From Thiomicrorhabdus heinhorstiae (GTDB lineage Bacteria; Pseudomonadota; Gammaproteobacteria; Thiomicrospirales; Thiomicrospiraceae): a stretch of 64,000 nt of DNA. The notes beneath the pieces were generated by a model, which was given only the letters and a program-made list of their open reading frames with translations, was not told where the DNA came from and searched no databases. The translations under genes and the position numbers were made by a program. Below, in pieces: positions 38,265-48,999 of this stretch (positions within the stretch are counted from its first letter, which is position 1; each line of letters opens with the position of its first letter). The stretch is from NCBI RefSeq assembly GCF_013391765.2, contig NZ_JACBGI020000002.1:124001-188000 (forward strand), in the 5' to 3' direction.

Positions 38265-39788
38265 CTAATCCGTTGAATCGCGCTCTATTCTAGAAGATTG
38301 CTGCACGCTTGGGTAGAGCTCCTCCAGTGGGAAGGAGTGCCCACTGGCCTGCATCAGCCGAACATGCGAACGGTTCAAGCTGCGCGGTTCGGCTACTCCG
38401 CACGAGTGGGCAATCGAAGCGACTTCATGCACCAAATTATCGTGATAATGAGCCACACGGCGACATTTCTCTTTCGGCACCAGACCTCTCTGCAAATGTT
38501 TATTGTGAGTGGTCACGCCGGTCGGGCAAGTATCCTGATGGCATTGCATCGCTTGAATGCAACCGAGCGAAAACATAAATCCGCGTGCCGAATTGATAAA
38601 ATCCGCCCCCATCGCCAATGCCCAGGCAACCATTGTCGGATTAATCAGCTTGCCGGAAGCAATCACTTTAATCTGCGGACGTAACTGATACAGATCCAAG
38701 GTATCGATTACGATCGGCAGGGCTTCACTTAAAGGTAAACCGATATCATCCAGTAACGCGACCGGTGCTGAACCGGTCCCTCCTTCGGCGCCGTCGATCG
38801 TAATAAAATCCGGCGCACTGTCGCGGCCTCGCCGTAAAATTGCTTGGCAGAATTCATCAATCCATAGCGGATCGCCCATGGCAAATTTAATGCCGACCGG
38901 CTTACCGGCAATGTGCCGAACCCGCTCGATCATGTCCAGTAATTCATCATTATTGGCAATATCGGTATGGCGGTTGGGACTGATAGAACTCTCTCCTTGC
39001 GGAATACCACGGATGGCGGCAATTTCTTCGGTCACTTTCTTTGCCGGCAGAATCCCGCCCTTTCCTGGCTTGGCACCCTGACTGAGTTTAATCTCAAGCA
39101 TCTTCACTTGATCAAGCGCCGCAGCCTGCAGAATTTTTTCATTGCTCAGATCACCGTTTTTATCGCGAAAACCGTATTTAGCCGTACCGATTTGCGCAAT
39201 CAGATCCGCCCCGCCCTCAAGATGATAAGGCGATATCCCCCCCTCACCGGTATTCATCCAGCACCCGGCTAGCTTGGCGCCCTGACTGAGTGCCAGCACG
39301 GCCGGTTTGGACAGAGCACCGTAACTCATTCCGGAAATATTAAAGAACGAACAGGCACGATAAGGGAATTTACAGTTTTCGCCGATCACCAACGGCGGTG
39401 CGGTGACCGCATCTTTTTCCAGCATCGGAAAAGTGCAATGAGTAAACAGAATCTTGCCGGGCGCGTTAATATTGCTGGTCGAACCGAAGCTTTGCACGGT
39501 AGAAAGATTCTTGGCCGCCCGGTAGACCCAACTGCGTTGCGCGCGGTTAAACGGCTGCTCTTCGCGATCGGCTGCATACAAATACTGGCGGAAAAACTTG
39601 CCGAGGAATTCCATCAAATTTCGAAAACGCCCAATCACCGGGTAATTCCGCCAAACAGCATGCTCTGTCTGAAAGCGGTCCCACAGATAAAGCAGAAACA
39701 GAATCGCTACGATGGTTCCGCTGACTACAATAAAAACCAACGACATCCAATGCAAAATATTGCCGATCCAATCCATTGACCCTGCCAT
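38265..39788 (-). CDS. FMN-binding glutamate-synthase-like oxidoreductase, membrane anchored
   Basis: 507-residue protein. It has an N-terminal TM segment (about 13-36) and then a domain homologous to the FMN domain of glutamate synthase: NISGMSYGALSKPAVLALS, NTGEGGISPYHL, SQGAKPGKGGILPAKKV, IDGAEGGTGSAPVALLDDIG. A C-terminal CHQDTCPTGVTTHN matches the 3Fe-4S ligand region of GltB. Glutaminase and central domains are missing, so it cannot be classical GOGAT; the electron donor and substrate are unknown. AAGGAG lies 7 bases before the ATG at 39788; an in-frame extension to 39884 was rejected. Confidence 0.88.
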   Translation of the reverse strand: MAGSMDWIGNILHWMSLVFIVVSGTIVAILFLLYLWDRFQTEHAVWRNYPVIGRFRNLMEFLGKFFRQYLYAADREEQPFNRAQRSWVYRAAKNLSTVQSFGSTSNINAPGKILFTHCTFPMLEKDAVTAPPLVIGENCKFPYRACSFFNISGMSYGALSKPAVLALSQGAKLAGCWMNTGEGGISPYHLEGGADLIAQIGTAKYGFRDKNGDLSNEKILQAAALDQVKMLEIKLSQGAKPGKGGILPAKKVTEEIAAIRGIPQGESSISPNRHTDIANNDELLDMIERVRHIAGKPVGIKFAMGDPLWIDEFCQAILRRGRDSAPDFITIDGAEGGTGSAPVALLDDIGLPLSEALPIVIDTLDLYQLRPQIKVIASGKLINPTMVAWALAMGADFINSARGFMFSLGCIQAMQCHQDTCPTGVTTHNKHLQRGLVPKEKCRRVAHYHDNLVHEVASIAHSCGVAEPRSLNRSHVRLMQASGHSFPLEELYPSVQQSSRIERDSTD

Positions 39789-39849
39789 AGCCACTCCTTG
39801 ATTTGAAAGAAGAAGTTCAAACCTGTCTAGAATGCCACGTTTACAGACA

Positions 39850-39876
39850 ATAAAAAAGCCCGCTAATGCGGGCTTT
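39850..39876 (-). terminator. Intrinsic terminator of petABC
   Basis: AAAGCCCGC-TAAT-GCGGGCTTT hairpin (39855-39876), followed on the minus strand by a run of T. It lies downstream of petC. Confidence 0.88.
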
Positions 39877-39917
39877 GACTGCAAGAAACTTCCTGAAGTA
39901 GCGTTAAAACACCTTAA

Positions 39918-40577
39918 TTAGTGTTTAACATCGCGCCAATACTCTCTCTTCAACAGATAGCTCAACAGCAATAAAACCAGTAAGAAAGCGATGACTTTCC
40001 ACCCCAGGTCAAGGCGGTCCAGCTTAGCCGGTTCACCGACATATTCAAGGAAGTTGGCAAGATCACGCACCGACTGATCGTAATCTTCCGGTGTCGCATG
40101 GCGCTGAATACCTTCCAGAACATTCGGCATTGAAGTGCCGGCTAGCAGATGGTTATCCCAAGCGCCTTTTTCGTTCTGATAGTAGCCTTTCAAGAAGCTG
40201 TAGATATAATCGGTTCCTTTCAAACGCGCCATCAAAGACAGATCCGGCGGCTCGGTTCCCAAAACATCCATAGCGACTCCTGGGACCATACGTGTTTCGA
40301 CATTGTCGACCACCTTATTCAAGCCATGTGCCATTTTCTGAACGACTTCTTCGTCACTCCAGCCAATATCGCGGCCGATACGGTTGTAACGCATATACTT
40401 GGCTGAATGGCATGCCATGCAGTAGTTAGAGAACAGGATCGCACCTCTTTGCAAAGAGTCCTGATCGCGTAGATTGTTATTCGCCGCTTCCAATTCGATT
40501 CCATGACCACCGGCAGCCTGAACATTTCCTGCAACCAGCAGGAAAGCAATATTCAAAATCCATAACAGTTTTTTCAT
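39918..40577 (-). CDS. petC: Cytochrome c1 (ubiquinol-cytochrome c reductase)
   Basis: 219-residue cytochrome c1 of the bc1 complex. The signal peptide is about 1-21. The heme c site is C53-M-A-C56-H57, and axial Met candidates are in MVPGVAMDVLGTEPPDLS and AGTSMPNVL. A C-terminal TM anchor (about 192-212) is followed by KREYWRDVKH. The start overlaps the petB stop by 1 bp (coupled translation). Confidence 0.96.
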   Translation of the reverse strand: MKKLLWILNIAFLLVAGNVQAAGGHGIELEAANNNLRDQDSLQRGAILFSNYCMACHSAKYMRYNRIGRDIGWSDEEVVQKMAHGLNKVVDNVETRMVPGVAMDVLGTEPPDLSLMARLKGTDYIYSFLKGYYQNEKGAWDNHLLAGTSMPNVLEGIQRHATPEDYDQSVRDLANFLEYVGEPAKLDRLDLGWKVIAFLLVLLLLSYLLKREYWRDVKH

Positions 40578-41818
40578 TAGCTGACCCTCTCCGGTACCGG
40601 CTTGGTCTTTTCATTCACCGAAGTAAACGGTAGGACCAAGAAGAACATGAAATACAGGGCAGTAAAGATCTGCGCCAATTTAGTCAATTCTGGTGTCGCA
40701 GGCTGTGTTCCCAGATAACCTAATACCACAAAACTGATCAAGAATACGGTCAGCAATATTTTGAAAGAGGCCCCTCGGTAACGAATGGATTTAACCTTGC
40801 AGCGATCCAGCCACGGCATGGCGAACAACACCATAATCGCACCACCCATCGCAACCACACCGAGGAATTTATCCGGAACGGCACGCAGGATGGCATAGAA
40901 AGGCGTGAAGTACCATACAGGAGCAATATGCTCCGGCGTCTTCAGCGGGTTGGCCGGTTCGAAGTTAGGCGGTTCGATGAAGAATCCGCCCCCCTCCGGC
41001 CAGTAGAATACGATTAAGGCGAACGGAATCGCGAAGAAAACCGCACCCATCGAGTCTTTCACCGAGTAATACGGATGGAAAGGAATCCCGTCAATCGGCA
41101 AACCTTGCGCGTTTTTGAATTTTTTGATTTCCACACCGTCAGGGTTATTGGACCCGACTTTATGCAAAGCAACAATATGCATAAACACCAGGATCAATAG
41201 AACCAGCGGCAACGCAATGACGTGCAATGCAAAGAAACGATTCAGGGTCGCATCGGAGATAATGAAATCACCGCGAACCCACAGAGCCAAATCAGGCCCG
41301 ACAAACGGAATCGCGCCGAATAAGGAAATAATTACCTGCGCACCCCAATAGGACATCTGTCCCCAAGGCAACAGGTAGCCCATAAAGGCTTCCGCCATCA
41401 ATACCAGGAACAATAACATCCCGATAATCCACACCAGCTCACGCGGCTGCTTATAAGAGCCGTACAAAAGCCCGCGCGTCATATGCAGGTAGATGACAAT
41501 AAAGAATGCCGAAGCGCCGGTCGAATGCATATAGCGAATCAACCAACCCCATTCGACATCGCGCATAATATACTCGACCGAGTTAAAGGCTTCCGCCGCA
41601 CTCGGCTTATAGCTCATGGTCAACCAGATTCCGGTGACGAACTGGTTAACCAATACCAATAGAGCCAAGGAACCGAAAAAGTACCAGAAGTTGAAATTTT
41701 TCGGCGCATAGTATTCACCGACGTGTTCGTTCCAGGTACTGATCAGCGGATAGCGGGCATCCAGCCAACCTAAAACCGAACCCGGCGCCTTATTTTGTTC
41801 TGACTTTAGATCGGACAT
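40577..41818 (-). CDS. petB: Cytochrome b (ubiquinol-cytochrome c reductase)
   Basis: 413-residue cytochrome b carrying both quinone sites. The four heme ligands are in RYMHSTGASAFFIVIYLHMTR and ALHVIALPLVLLILVFMHIVALH. The Qo motif, usually PEWY, is PVWY here (residues 300-303, in HIAPVWYFTPFYAILR). Eight TM helices are visible. Translation is coupled to petA and petC by 1-bp TGATG-type overlaps. Confidence 0.97.
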   Translation of the reverse strand: MSDLKSEQNKAPGSVLGWLDARYPLISTWNEHVGEYYAPKNFNFWYFFGSLALLVLVNQFVTGIWLTMSYKPSAAEAFNSVEYIMRDVEWGWLIRYMHSTGASAFFIVIYLHMTRGLLYGSYKQPRELVWIIGMLLFLVLMAEAFMGYLLPWGQMSYWGAQVIISLFGAIPFVGPDLALWVRGDFIISDATLNRFFALHVIALPLVLLILVFMHIVALHKVGSNNPDGVEIKKFKNAQGLPIDGIPFHPYYSVKDSMGAVFFAIPFALIVFYWPEGGGFFIEPPNFEPANPLKTPEHIAPVWYFTPFYAILRAVPDKFLGVVAMGGAIMVLFAMPWLDRCKVKSIRYRGASFKILLTVFLISFVVLGYLGTQPATPELTKLAQIFTALYFMFFLVLPFTSVNEKTKPVPERVS

Positions 41819-42435
41819 CAGGCCGTCCCTCCTTCTTTAGGATCTTCACCGATGCGGATCTCCTGCTCGCTGACAAAATGATACGGCGGAATTTCCAGAT
41901 TAGTCGGGGCCGGAACCGACTGGAAGACTCGTCCGGCTAAATCGAAACGCGAACCGTGACACGGACAGAAGAAACCGCCTTGCCAATCAGTACCGACATC
42001 CGGCGATCCGATTGCCGGACGATATAAAGGTGCGCATCCCAAGTGGGTACAGACGCCAACGACGACTAGATACTCATCCTTAACGGCACGCAATTCATTC
42101 TGACAATATGATGGTTGAATCGATTCTGCGGATTCAGGATCACGCAGCTGACCGTCCAGGGTCGGCAAGGTTTTCAGCATATCCGGAGTGCGGCGTACGA
42201 TCCACACCGGCTTACCACGCCACGCCACCGTCAACATCTGTCCAGGTTGCATCTGGCTGATATCCGCATTAACCGGTGCACCTGCGGCCTTGGCTTTCTC
42301 ACTCGGCTGCCAAGAGCTGACAAACGGAACCGCCAAGAAGGTCGCTCCGGCCGCTCCGACAACTCCTGTTGCTCCTGTCAGGATTTTTCGGCGCTGAAGA
42401 TTTACTTCAGTCTTATTCTCTTGTTCTATCGACAT
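41818..42435 (-). CDS. petA: Rieske iron-sulfur protein (ubiquinol-cytochrome c reductase)
   Basis: 205-residue Rieske subunit. The N-terminus has QRRKIL, a Tat-like twin-arginine signal followed by a TM anchor (VVGAAGATFLAVPFVSSW). The [2Fe-2S] cluster boxes are CTHLGCAP and FFCPCHGSRFD, each with one Cys and one His ligand plus a disulfide Cys. First gene of petABC. Confidence 0.96.
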   Translation of the reverse strand: MSIEQENKTEVNLQRRKILTGATGVVGAAGATFLAVPFVSSWQPSEKAKAAGAPVNADISQMQPGQMLTVAWRGKPVWIVRRTPDMLKTLPTLDGQLRDPESAESIQPSYCQNELRAVKDEYLVVVGVCTHLGCAPLYRPAIGSPDVGTDWQGGFFCPCHGSRFDLAGRVFQSVPAPTNLEIPPYHFVSEQEIRIGEDPKEGGTA

Positions 42436-42473
42436 AGCGTCTTCCTAGGTTATACACAAGCAAATTGCCACTT

Positions 42474-42501
42474 ATTCTACATAAGCGTTTACTAAACTCA
42501 A
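42474..42501 (-). promoter_or_regulatory. Putative promoter of petABC
   Basis: On the minus strand TTGAGT (42496-42501), a 16-bp spacer and TAGAAT (42474-42479), about 40 bp before petA. The sequence upstream (to 42580) is very AT-rich and could act as an UP element. Confidence 0.45.
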
Positions 42502-42593
42502 ATCAGTATCTCTTTATATCGTCATTAAATTAATTTTATCTATGACTAAATATCAAAAAAATATATATTAGCGTTTCACGGAGTCAGCGGCAT

Positions 42594-43340
42594 CTACACC
42601 GGGTTAGGCATATCGATAAACCGGCATTCGATGCCAAATTTTTCATTAATATGCTCACCAAGGCTTTTTACCCCCAAACGCTCGGTCGCATGATGACCTG
42701 CTGCCAGATAGTGAATACCACACTCAGCAGCCAGATGCGTAGTTTGTTCGGAAACCTCACCACTGATATAGACATCCGCGCCCCACTCAATCGCTTGATC
42801 GATATAGCTCTGGGCCCCGCCGCTGCACCAGGCGATTTTTTGCACCATGACCGAGCCGCCTGGAAGATGCAGCACTTCACGCTGTAAACTCTCACTGACA
42901 CGTTCTATAAATCGTTTCATCGGTATTTCTTCGTGCAACTCGCCTAAACGCACCAAACCGCTCATTTCAGGGGTAATATCTTGTAGCTGCCAGAGTTTTC
43001 CGAGCTGGGCATTGTTACCGTACACATCATGACCGTCTAACGGCAGATGGTAGGCAATTAGATTAATGTCGTGCTCCAGCAACGCCTTAATACGCTTCTG
43101 CTTAAAACCGACAATCCCGGCCGGTTCGCTTTTCCAGAAATATCCGTGATGAACCAGAATTGCATCCGCCTCTGCGTCAATCGCCGCCTCAATCAAAGCC
43201 TGAGAAGCGGTTACGCCAGTCACGATCTTGCGAATTTCCGCCTTACCTTCGACTTGCAAACCGTTCGGAGCATAATCTTTGTAACGCTCAACCTGCAAAA
43301 GCCCATTAAGGTAAGCCACTAAATCTTCAGTTAAAATCAT
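42594..43340 (-). CDS. Nif3-like dinuclear metal centre protein
   Basis: 248-residue NIF3/YbgI (DUF34) family protein. Metal ligands of the hexameric ring enzyme are seen in ILVHHGYFWKSEP, LIAYHLPLDGH and the C-terminal LAAGHHATERLGV. Also present are APNGLQVEG and KIAWCSGGAQSYIDQAIEWGADVYISGE. Some members show GTP cyclohydrolase-like folds; the biochemical role is unsettled. GGAG precedes the ATG. It lies downstream of hisD on the same strand, separated by two small hairpins. Confidence 0.92.
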   Translation of the reverse strand: MILTEDLVAYLNGLLQVERYKDYAPNGLQVEGKAEIRKIVTGVTASQALIEAAIDAEADAILVHHGYFWKSEPAGIVGFKQKRIKALLEHDINLIAYHLPLDGHDVYGNNAQLGKLWQLQDITPEMSGLVRLGELHEEIPMKRFIERVSESLQREVLHLPGGSVMVQKIAWCSGGAQSYIDQAIEWGADVYISGEVSEQTTHLAAECGIHYLAAGHHATERLGVKSLGEHINEKFGIECRFIDMPNPV

Positions 43341-43351
43341 AACAACTCCGT

Positions 43352-43428
43352 TTAAAAAAAAACCACCGGTTCTTTGCAGAAACGATGGCTTTCGTTTTCA
43401 CTATAAATTCCGCCTAAAGCGCGGAACC
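43352..43428 (-). terminator. Tandem hairpins between hisD and the Nif3-like gene
   Basis: Minus-strand TTCCGC-gctttag-GCGGAA (43410-43428), then a short AACC-GGT-GGTT hairpin followed by nine T (near 43355-43370). Together they probably terminate or attenuate the murA/his transcript. Confidence 0.55.
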
Positions 43429-43435
43429 CATACGA

Positions 43436-44737
43436 TTATTTTTTCACACGGTAACGTGCTGACGCAGCATGCGCCTGAAGACCTTCACCATCGGCGAGAA
43501 TTCCGGCAACACGGCCAAGCGTGTCCGCACCGTCTTCAGAAACCATAATCAGGCTCGAACGTTTCTGGAAATCGTAAACCCCAAGCGGTGACGAGAAACG
43601 CGCAGTACGCGAAGTCGGTAATACGTGGTTAGGACCAGCGCAGTAGTCGCCCAAAGCTTCCGCAGTGTAACGTCCCATAAAGATCGCACCGGCATGACGG
43701 ATTTTCGGCAACAGCGCTTTTGGATCGTCAACCGACAGCTCCAAATGCTCAGGCGCGATAATATTGATCATCTCAAGCGCCTGCTTTTCATTATCAACCA
43801 CGATAATCGCCCCGCGGTCGTCCAATGCTTTCTGAATGATTTCTTTACGCGGCATGGTCGGCAATAGCTTATTCATGCTGTCATAGACCTTGGCAGCAAA
43901 GTCGGCATCCTGAGTTACCAAGATTGCTTGTGCGTCTTCATCATGCTCGGCCTGCGAGAAAAGATCGACCGCAATCCAATCCGGATCGGTTTTACCGTCA
44001 CAGTACACCAGGATCTCGGATGGACCGGCAATCATATCGATACCGACGGTACCGAATACCAAACGCTTGGCTGTGGCAACAAAGATATTACCCGGACCTA
44101 CGATCTTATCCACTGCCGGAACGGTTTCGGTTCCGTATGCCAGAGCAGCAACCGCCTGAGCACCACCCAAAGTGAATACCGCATCCACTTCACAGATTGC
44201 CGCCGCAGCCAGAACCATCTCATTGACTTCACCGCCAGGAGTCGGCACAACCATGATCAGTTTTTCCACTCCTGCTACTTTTGCCGGAATCGCATTCATG
44301 ATCACCGATGAAGGATAAGCCGCTTTACCGCCAGGCACGTACAAACCGACCGAATCCAGCGGCGTAACTTGCTGACCCAGCATAGTGCCGTCAGCTTCCT
44401 GGTATGTCCAAGATTCCTGAACCTGGCGTTCATGATAAGCGCGGACGCGCTGGGCGGAAATTTCCAAAGATTCACGCTGATCGGCAGGAATATTTTTCAA
44501 TGCCTGCTGCAGGCGTTCTTTTGGAATTTCCAACTGAGAACCGCTTTGCAGTTCAAGGCGGTCAAATTTAGCGGTGTATTCCAATAGTGCCGCATCGCCA
44601 TCCTTACGAACGCGAGCGCAAACTTCGTTAACGATATCGTTAACCGATTGGTTCGATACCGTTTCCCACGCCAATAGTTGATCCAACTCTTCTCTAAAGC
44701 CTGCTTCGTTGGCAGATAAACGTCGAATATTTAACAT
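43436..44737 (-). CDS. hisD: Histidinol dehydrogenase
   Basis: 433-residue NAD- and Zn-dependent enzyme for the last two steps of histidine synthesis. Motifs: [60 protein letters not shown], the catalytic Glu/His in [15 protein letters not shown] and [20 protein letters not shown]. It follows hisG by 1 bp. Confidence 0.97.
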   Translation of the reverse strand: MLNIRRLSANEAGFREELDQLLAWETVSNQSVNDIVNEVCARVRKDGDAALLEYTAKFDRLELQSGSQLEIPKERLQQALKNIPADQRESLEISAQRVRAYHERQVQESWTYQEADGTMLGQQVTPLDSVGLYVPGGKAAYPSSVIMNAIPAKVAGVEKLIMVVPTPGGEVNEMVLAAAAICEVDAVFTLGGAQAVAALAYGTETVPAVDKIVGPGNIFVATAKRLVFGTVGIDMIAGPSEILVYCDGKTDPDWIAVDLFSQAEHDEDAQAILVTQDADFAAKVYDSMNKLLPTMPRKEIIQKALDDRGAIIVVDNEKQALEMINIIAPEHLELSVDDPKALLPKIRHAGAIFMGRYTAEALGDYCAGPNHVLPTSRTARFSSPLGVYDFQKRSSLIMVSEDGADTLGRVAGILADGEGLQAHAASARYRVKK

Positions 44738-44738
44738 C

Positions 44739-45371
44739 TTAACTCTCTATCACTGATTTAAACTGTTTGACGATGTGATCGATTTGCTTAAATTTGGTTT
44801 TATACGCATGCTGATTCACAATCAAACGTGAACTGATGTCCGCAATGTGTTCCAAAGGAACCAAACCATTCGCCCGCAACGTATTGCCGGTATCGACCAG
44901 ATCCACGATTCGATCCGCCAAATCGATCAAAGGCGCAATCTCCATGGAACCGTATAGCTTGATCAGGTCAACCTGCTCGCCCTTCTGTGCATAGTAAGCC
45001 TGTGCCGACTTTAAATATTTGGTGGCAATTTTCAAACGATGCCCATGTGGCTTTTCCCGTTCCGGTCCAGCGACCATCAATTTACACTGCGCAATCTTCA
45101 AATCCAGCAGTTCATAAATATTGTCGCTAGGCGCTTCCATCAAAACATCTTTACCGGCCACACCAATATCTGCAGCACCATGCGCAACGTAGGTCGGCGC
45201 ATCGGTGGCACGCACAATCAACAGGCGTACATTTTCCTGATTGGTCGGTAAAATCAATTTTCGGCTCTTGGACGGATCTTCAAGCGGTTCGATACCGGCT
45301 GCTTCCAGCAGTGGCAAAGTATCCTTGTAGATTCGACCTTTAGACAAGGCAATCGTTAATTGTTCACTCAT
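44739..45371 (-). CDS. hisG: ATP phosphoribosyltransferase, short form
   Basis: 210-residue HisG_S, first committed step of histidine synthesis. It starts [25 protein letters not shown] and carries the PRPP loop [20 protein letters not shown]. It lacks the C-terminal regulatory domain of the 299-residue E. coli enzyme. Short HisG works as a hetero-octamer with HisZ, whose gene is not in this window. Confidence 0.96.
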   Translation of the reverse strand: MSEQLTIALSKGRIYKDTLPLLEAAGIEPLEDPSKSRKLILPTNQENVRLLIVRATDAPTYVAHGAADIGVAGKDVLMEAPSDNIYELLDLKIAQCKLMVAGPEREKPHGHRLKIATKYLKSAQAYYAQKGEQVDLIKLYGSMEIAPLIDLADRIVDLVDTGNTLRANGLVPLEHIADISSRLIVNQHAYKTKFKQIDHIVKQFKSVIES

Positions 45372-45410
45372 AATTAATAATATCTTTTGTTAAATTCAGC
45401 TAATCCGGTT

Positions 45411-46682
<1,272 letters not shown>

Positions 46683-46741
46683 TTATATATTTATGTCGAC
46701 GATCGCCGGAGTTTACTCAACTCGTCCCGCCTCTGTTTTTA

Positions 46742-46960
46742 TTATTCAACCTTGGTCTTGATTGAAAGTGCGTGCAACTCGCCATTGGCAAATTGCGCCT
46801 TAAAAATATCGTTGACCATACGATGTCTTTGAATCGGAGATTTGCCGGCAAACGCTGCACTGGTCACGACCACCGAAAAATTGCAATTTTCACCGCTGGT
46901 TTCCACCTGAGAACCCGGAATTTCCTTTTGAATCATCTCTCTAATCGTGTTCGGAGACAT
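46742..46960 (-). CDS. ibaG: BolA family protein IbaG
   Basis: 72-residue short BolA homologue. It starts NTIREMIQKEIPGSQVETSGENCNFSVVV, then FAGKSPIQRHRMVNDIF and ends GELHALSIKT with the conserved His. In E. coli IbaG lies between mlaB and murA and affects envelope and acid tolerance. Here two ABC-2 transporter genes intervene between it and mlaB. Confidence 0.92.
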   Translation of the reverse strand: MSPNTIREMIQKEIPGSQVETSGENCNFSVVVTSAAFAGKSPIQRHRMVNDIFKAQFANGELHALSIKTKVE

Positions 46961-46984
46961 GAATCTACACCCCTGTTTAAAAAA

Positions 46985-47746
46985 TTATCCGCGTATTTTA
47001 ACGCCTTTATGCAATAAAATCAGATTTATCGCCGAGAGTGCGATCAAGAAGGCTGTCGTGACGCCCAAACTGAGGTAAATCGACACATCGGACTGGTTGA
47101 AGAAACCGAAGCGAAAACCGTCGACCATATAGAAGAATGGATTGAAATGCGATGCCGCCTGCCAAAACGACGGTAGTGCATGAATCGAATAGAAAACCCC
47201 GCTTAAAAAGGTCAAAGGCATAATAATAAAGTTCTGGAAAGCCGCCAAATGGTCGTATTTATCGGACAGAATACCCGCCAGCATCCCCAGCCCCCCCATC
47301 ATTGCCGCACTCAATACCGCAAACAACAGAATCCAACCCGGCGATTGCCAGCTCAAATCAAAACCGACAATCCCGACAATCAGAATTCCAAGACCGACCG
47401 TAACGCCGCGCAGAACCGAAGCGGCGATAAAAGCGACATAAAACTCTAACGGCGAAATCGGGCTTAAAAGTACAAACGTCAAATTGCCGTGCATTTTCGA
47501 TTGAATCAGACTGGAGGAAGTATTGGCGAAAGCGTTCTGTAATACTGCCATCATCACCAGCCCCGGAATCAGAAACTGACTGTAATCCAGACCACTAAAC
47601 ACCTCGATTTGCGTATCGATCACCTGGCCGAAAACCAGCAGATACAGTAAAGTCGAAACAATCGGCGCAAACAAAGTCTGAACTGCGACCGAGTAAAAAC
47701 GGCGCACTTCCTTGACAAACAGAGCCCAAGTACCGGCTAAATTCAT
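46985..47746 (-). CDS. ABC-2 type transporter permease (YadH-like)
   Basis: 253-residue membrane protein with six TM segments and the ABC-2 signature LTFLSGVFYSIHALPSFWQAASHFNPFFYMVDGFRFGFF in its C-terminal half (quoted as landmarks LSGVFYSI and FNPFFYMVDGFR). N-terminal LFVKEVRRFYSVAVQTLFAPIVSTLLYLLVFG is typical of YadH exporters. The ATG overlaps the end of the ATPase gene by 4 bp. Substrate unknown; the context suggests an envelope lipid or glycan. Confidence 0.9.
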   Translation of the reverse strand: MNLAGTWALFVKEVRRFYSVAVQTLFAPIVSTLLYLLVFGQVIDTQIEVFSGLDYSQFLIPGLVMMAVLQNAFANTSSSLIQSKMHGNLTFVLLSPISPLEFYVAFIAASVLRGVTVGLGILIVGIVGFDLSWQSPGWILLFAVLSAAMMGGLGMLAGILSDKYDHLAAFQNFIIMPLTFLSGVFYSIHALPSFWQAASHFNPFFYMVDGFRFGFFNQSDVSIYLSLGVTTAFLIALSAINLILLHKGVKIRG

Positions 47747-48678
47747 GCCGCGGCTCCTTCAGCAGTCAGATCCAAAAACACCTCTTCGAGCGTCGCATCG
47801 CGACTGCTGATATCGGCCACCTGCAAACCACTGGCATGCAACCAACCCAACATCTGGCTCATCGAAGTCTCTTTTTCCACCTTAAAGGTTAGGCCGCCGG
47901 CATCCTGATCAACTAAACGACTGGTCAAAGCCTCCGGCAATTCCGGAGAGTGCTTCTCGACACGCACTTTCAAATAGCGGAACGGGTGCTTGGAGAGCAA
48001 AGCCTCGGTCGAATCCAGAGCCTTTAACTGTCCCTTCTGTATAATCGCAACCCGATCACATAAAGCTTCCGCCTCTTCCAGATAGTGAGTGGTCAAAATA
48101 ATGGTATGGCCCTGCTTGTGCAACTCCTTGGTAAACTCCCACAAAGTACGGCGCAGATCGACATCGACCCCGGCGGTCGGCTCATCAAGCACAATCACCT
48201 GCGGGCGATGCACCAGAGCCATGGCAATCAACACTCGGCGCTTCATGCCTCCGGATAGCTGATTGGTATTGGCATTGGCCTTGGCCTTGTCTGCAAGTGC
48301 CAAGCGTTCCAGCAGCTCATCAATCCAGCGAGTTTGCGTGCTCCCTTTCAAACCGAAATAGCCCGATTGTAGCTCCAATAATTCACGAATGGAAAAAAAC
48401 GGATCGGAAATCAGCTCCTGAGGCACCAACCCCAAAGCTCGACGAGTCTTACGGAATTCGCTTTGCACATCCGCACCCATGACTTCGATTGAGCCGGAAG
48501 TCGGAATCACCAAGCCCGACATAGAATTGATTAAAGTCGACTTACCTGCACCATTCGGCCCTAAAAGACCGAAGAAAGCGCCCTGCTCAACGTCAAAAGA
48601 GACGCCTTGCAGAGCCTTTACATCCTTGTATTCTTTGCGGACGTTCTTAAAGCTGACCGCAATTCCCGAGTTACTCAT
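47743..48678 (-). CDS. ABC transporter ATP-binding protein (YadG-like)
   Basis: 311-residue ATPase. Walker A is GPNGAGKSTLIN, signature LSGGMKRRVLIAMALVHRP, Walker B VIVLDEPTAGVDVDLRR and the switch His in LTTHYLEEAE. A C-terminal domain of about 80 residues (TSRLVDQDAGGLTFKVEKE... TLEEVFLDLT) is common in ABC-2 exporters. Partner of the permease at 46985, 3 bp downstream of mlaB, so probably one transcript with mla. Confidence 0.93.
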   Translation of the reverse strand: MSNSGIAVSFKNVRKEYKDVKALQGVSFDVEQGAFFGLLGPNGAGKSTLINSMSGLVIPTSGSIEVMGADVQSEFRKTRRALGLVPQELISDPFFSIRELLELQSGYFGLKGSTQTRWIDELLERLALADKAKANANTNQLSGGMKRRVLIAMALVHRPQVIVLDEPTAGVDVDLRRTLWEFTKELHKQGHTIILTTHYLEEAEALCDRVAIIQKGQLKALDSTEALLSKHPFRYLKVRVEKHSPELPEALTSRLVDQDAGGLTFKVEKETSMSQMLGWLHASGLQVADISSRDATLEEVFLDLTAEGAAA

Positions 48679-48681
48679 CCA

Positions 48682-48972
48682 TTACCCTTCAGACATTGAT
48701 TCAAGCACATCGTCCAGATCATACAGGCCGAGCAAAGTCGACAATTCATCCGGTAAATTCTTCACCCGAATCGGCTTGGAAGCACGCGTGCGCCAAGCCA
48801 GAAGCAAAGCCAAAACAGCACTATCGGCATGAGTAACTTTAGAAAAATCGACCGTCTCAACAGCAAAATCGCACCATTGGGAGTGCGCTTTTAATAATCC
48901 CGGCAAAGTTTTCAGAGTAACTTCCTCCGGCATAACAACGATTTTCGATTGCGGCATCCATTCTATCTGCAT
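48682..48972 (-). CDS. mlaB: STAS-domain protein MlaB
   Basis: 96-residue STAS domain. The conserved loop is VDFSKVTHADSAVLALLLAW, where the Thr/Ser in the D-S region is needed for MlaB function in E. coli. It binds MlaF and supports the phospholipid-transport ATPase. It follows mlaC. Confidence 0.88.
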   Translation of the reverse strand: MQIEWMPQSKIVVMPEEVTLKTLPGLLKAHSQWCDFAVETVDFSKVTHADSAVLALLLAWRTRASKPIRVKNLPDELSTLLGLYDLDDVLESMSEG

Positions 48973-48999
48973 CGTTTGACTTCTCTATTCACTCACCGC

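Noticed and set aside
39789-39884. N-terminal extension of the FMN glutamate-synthase-like protein
   Set aside because: It runs through the petC-side terminator hairpin, and the ATG at 39788 has AAGGAG at good spacing.
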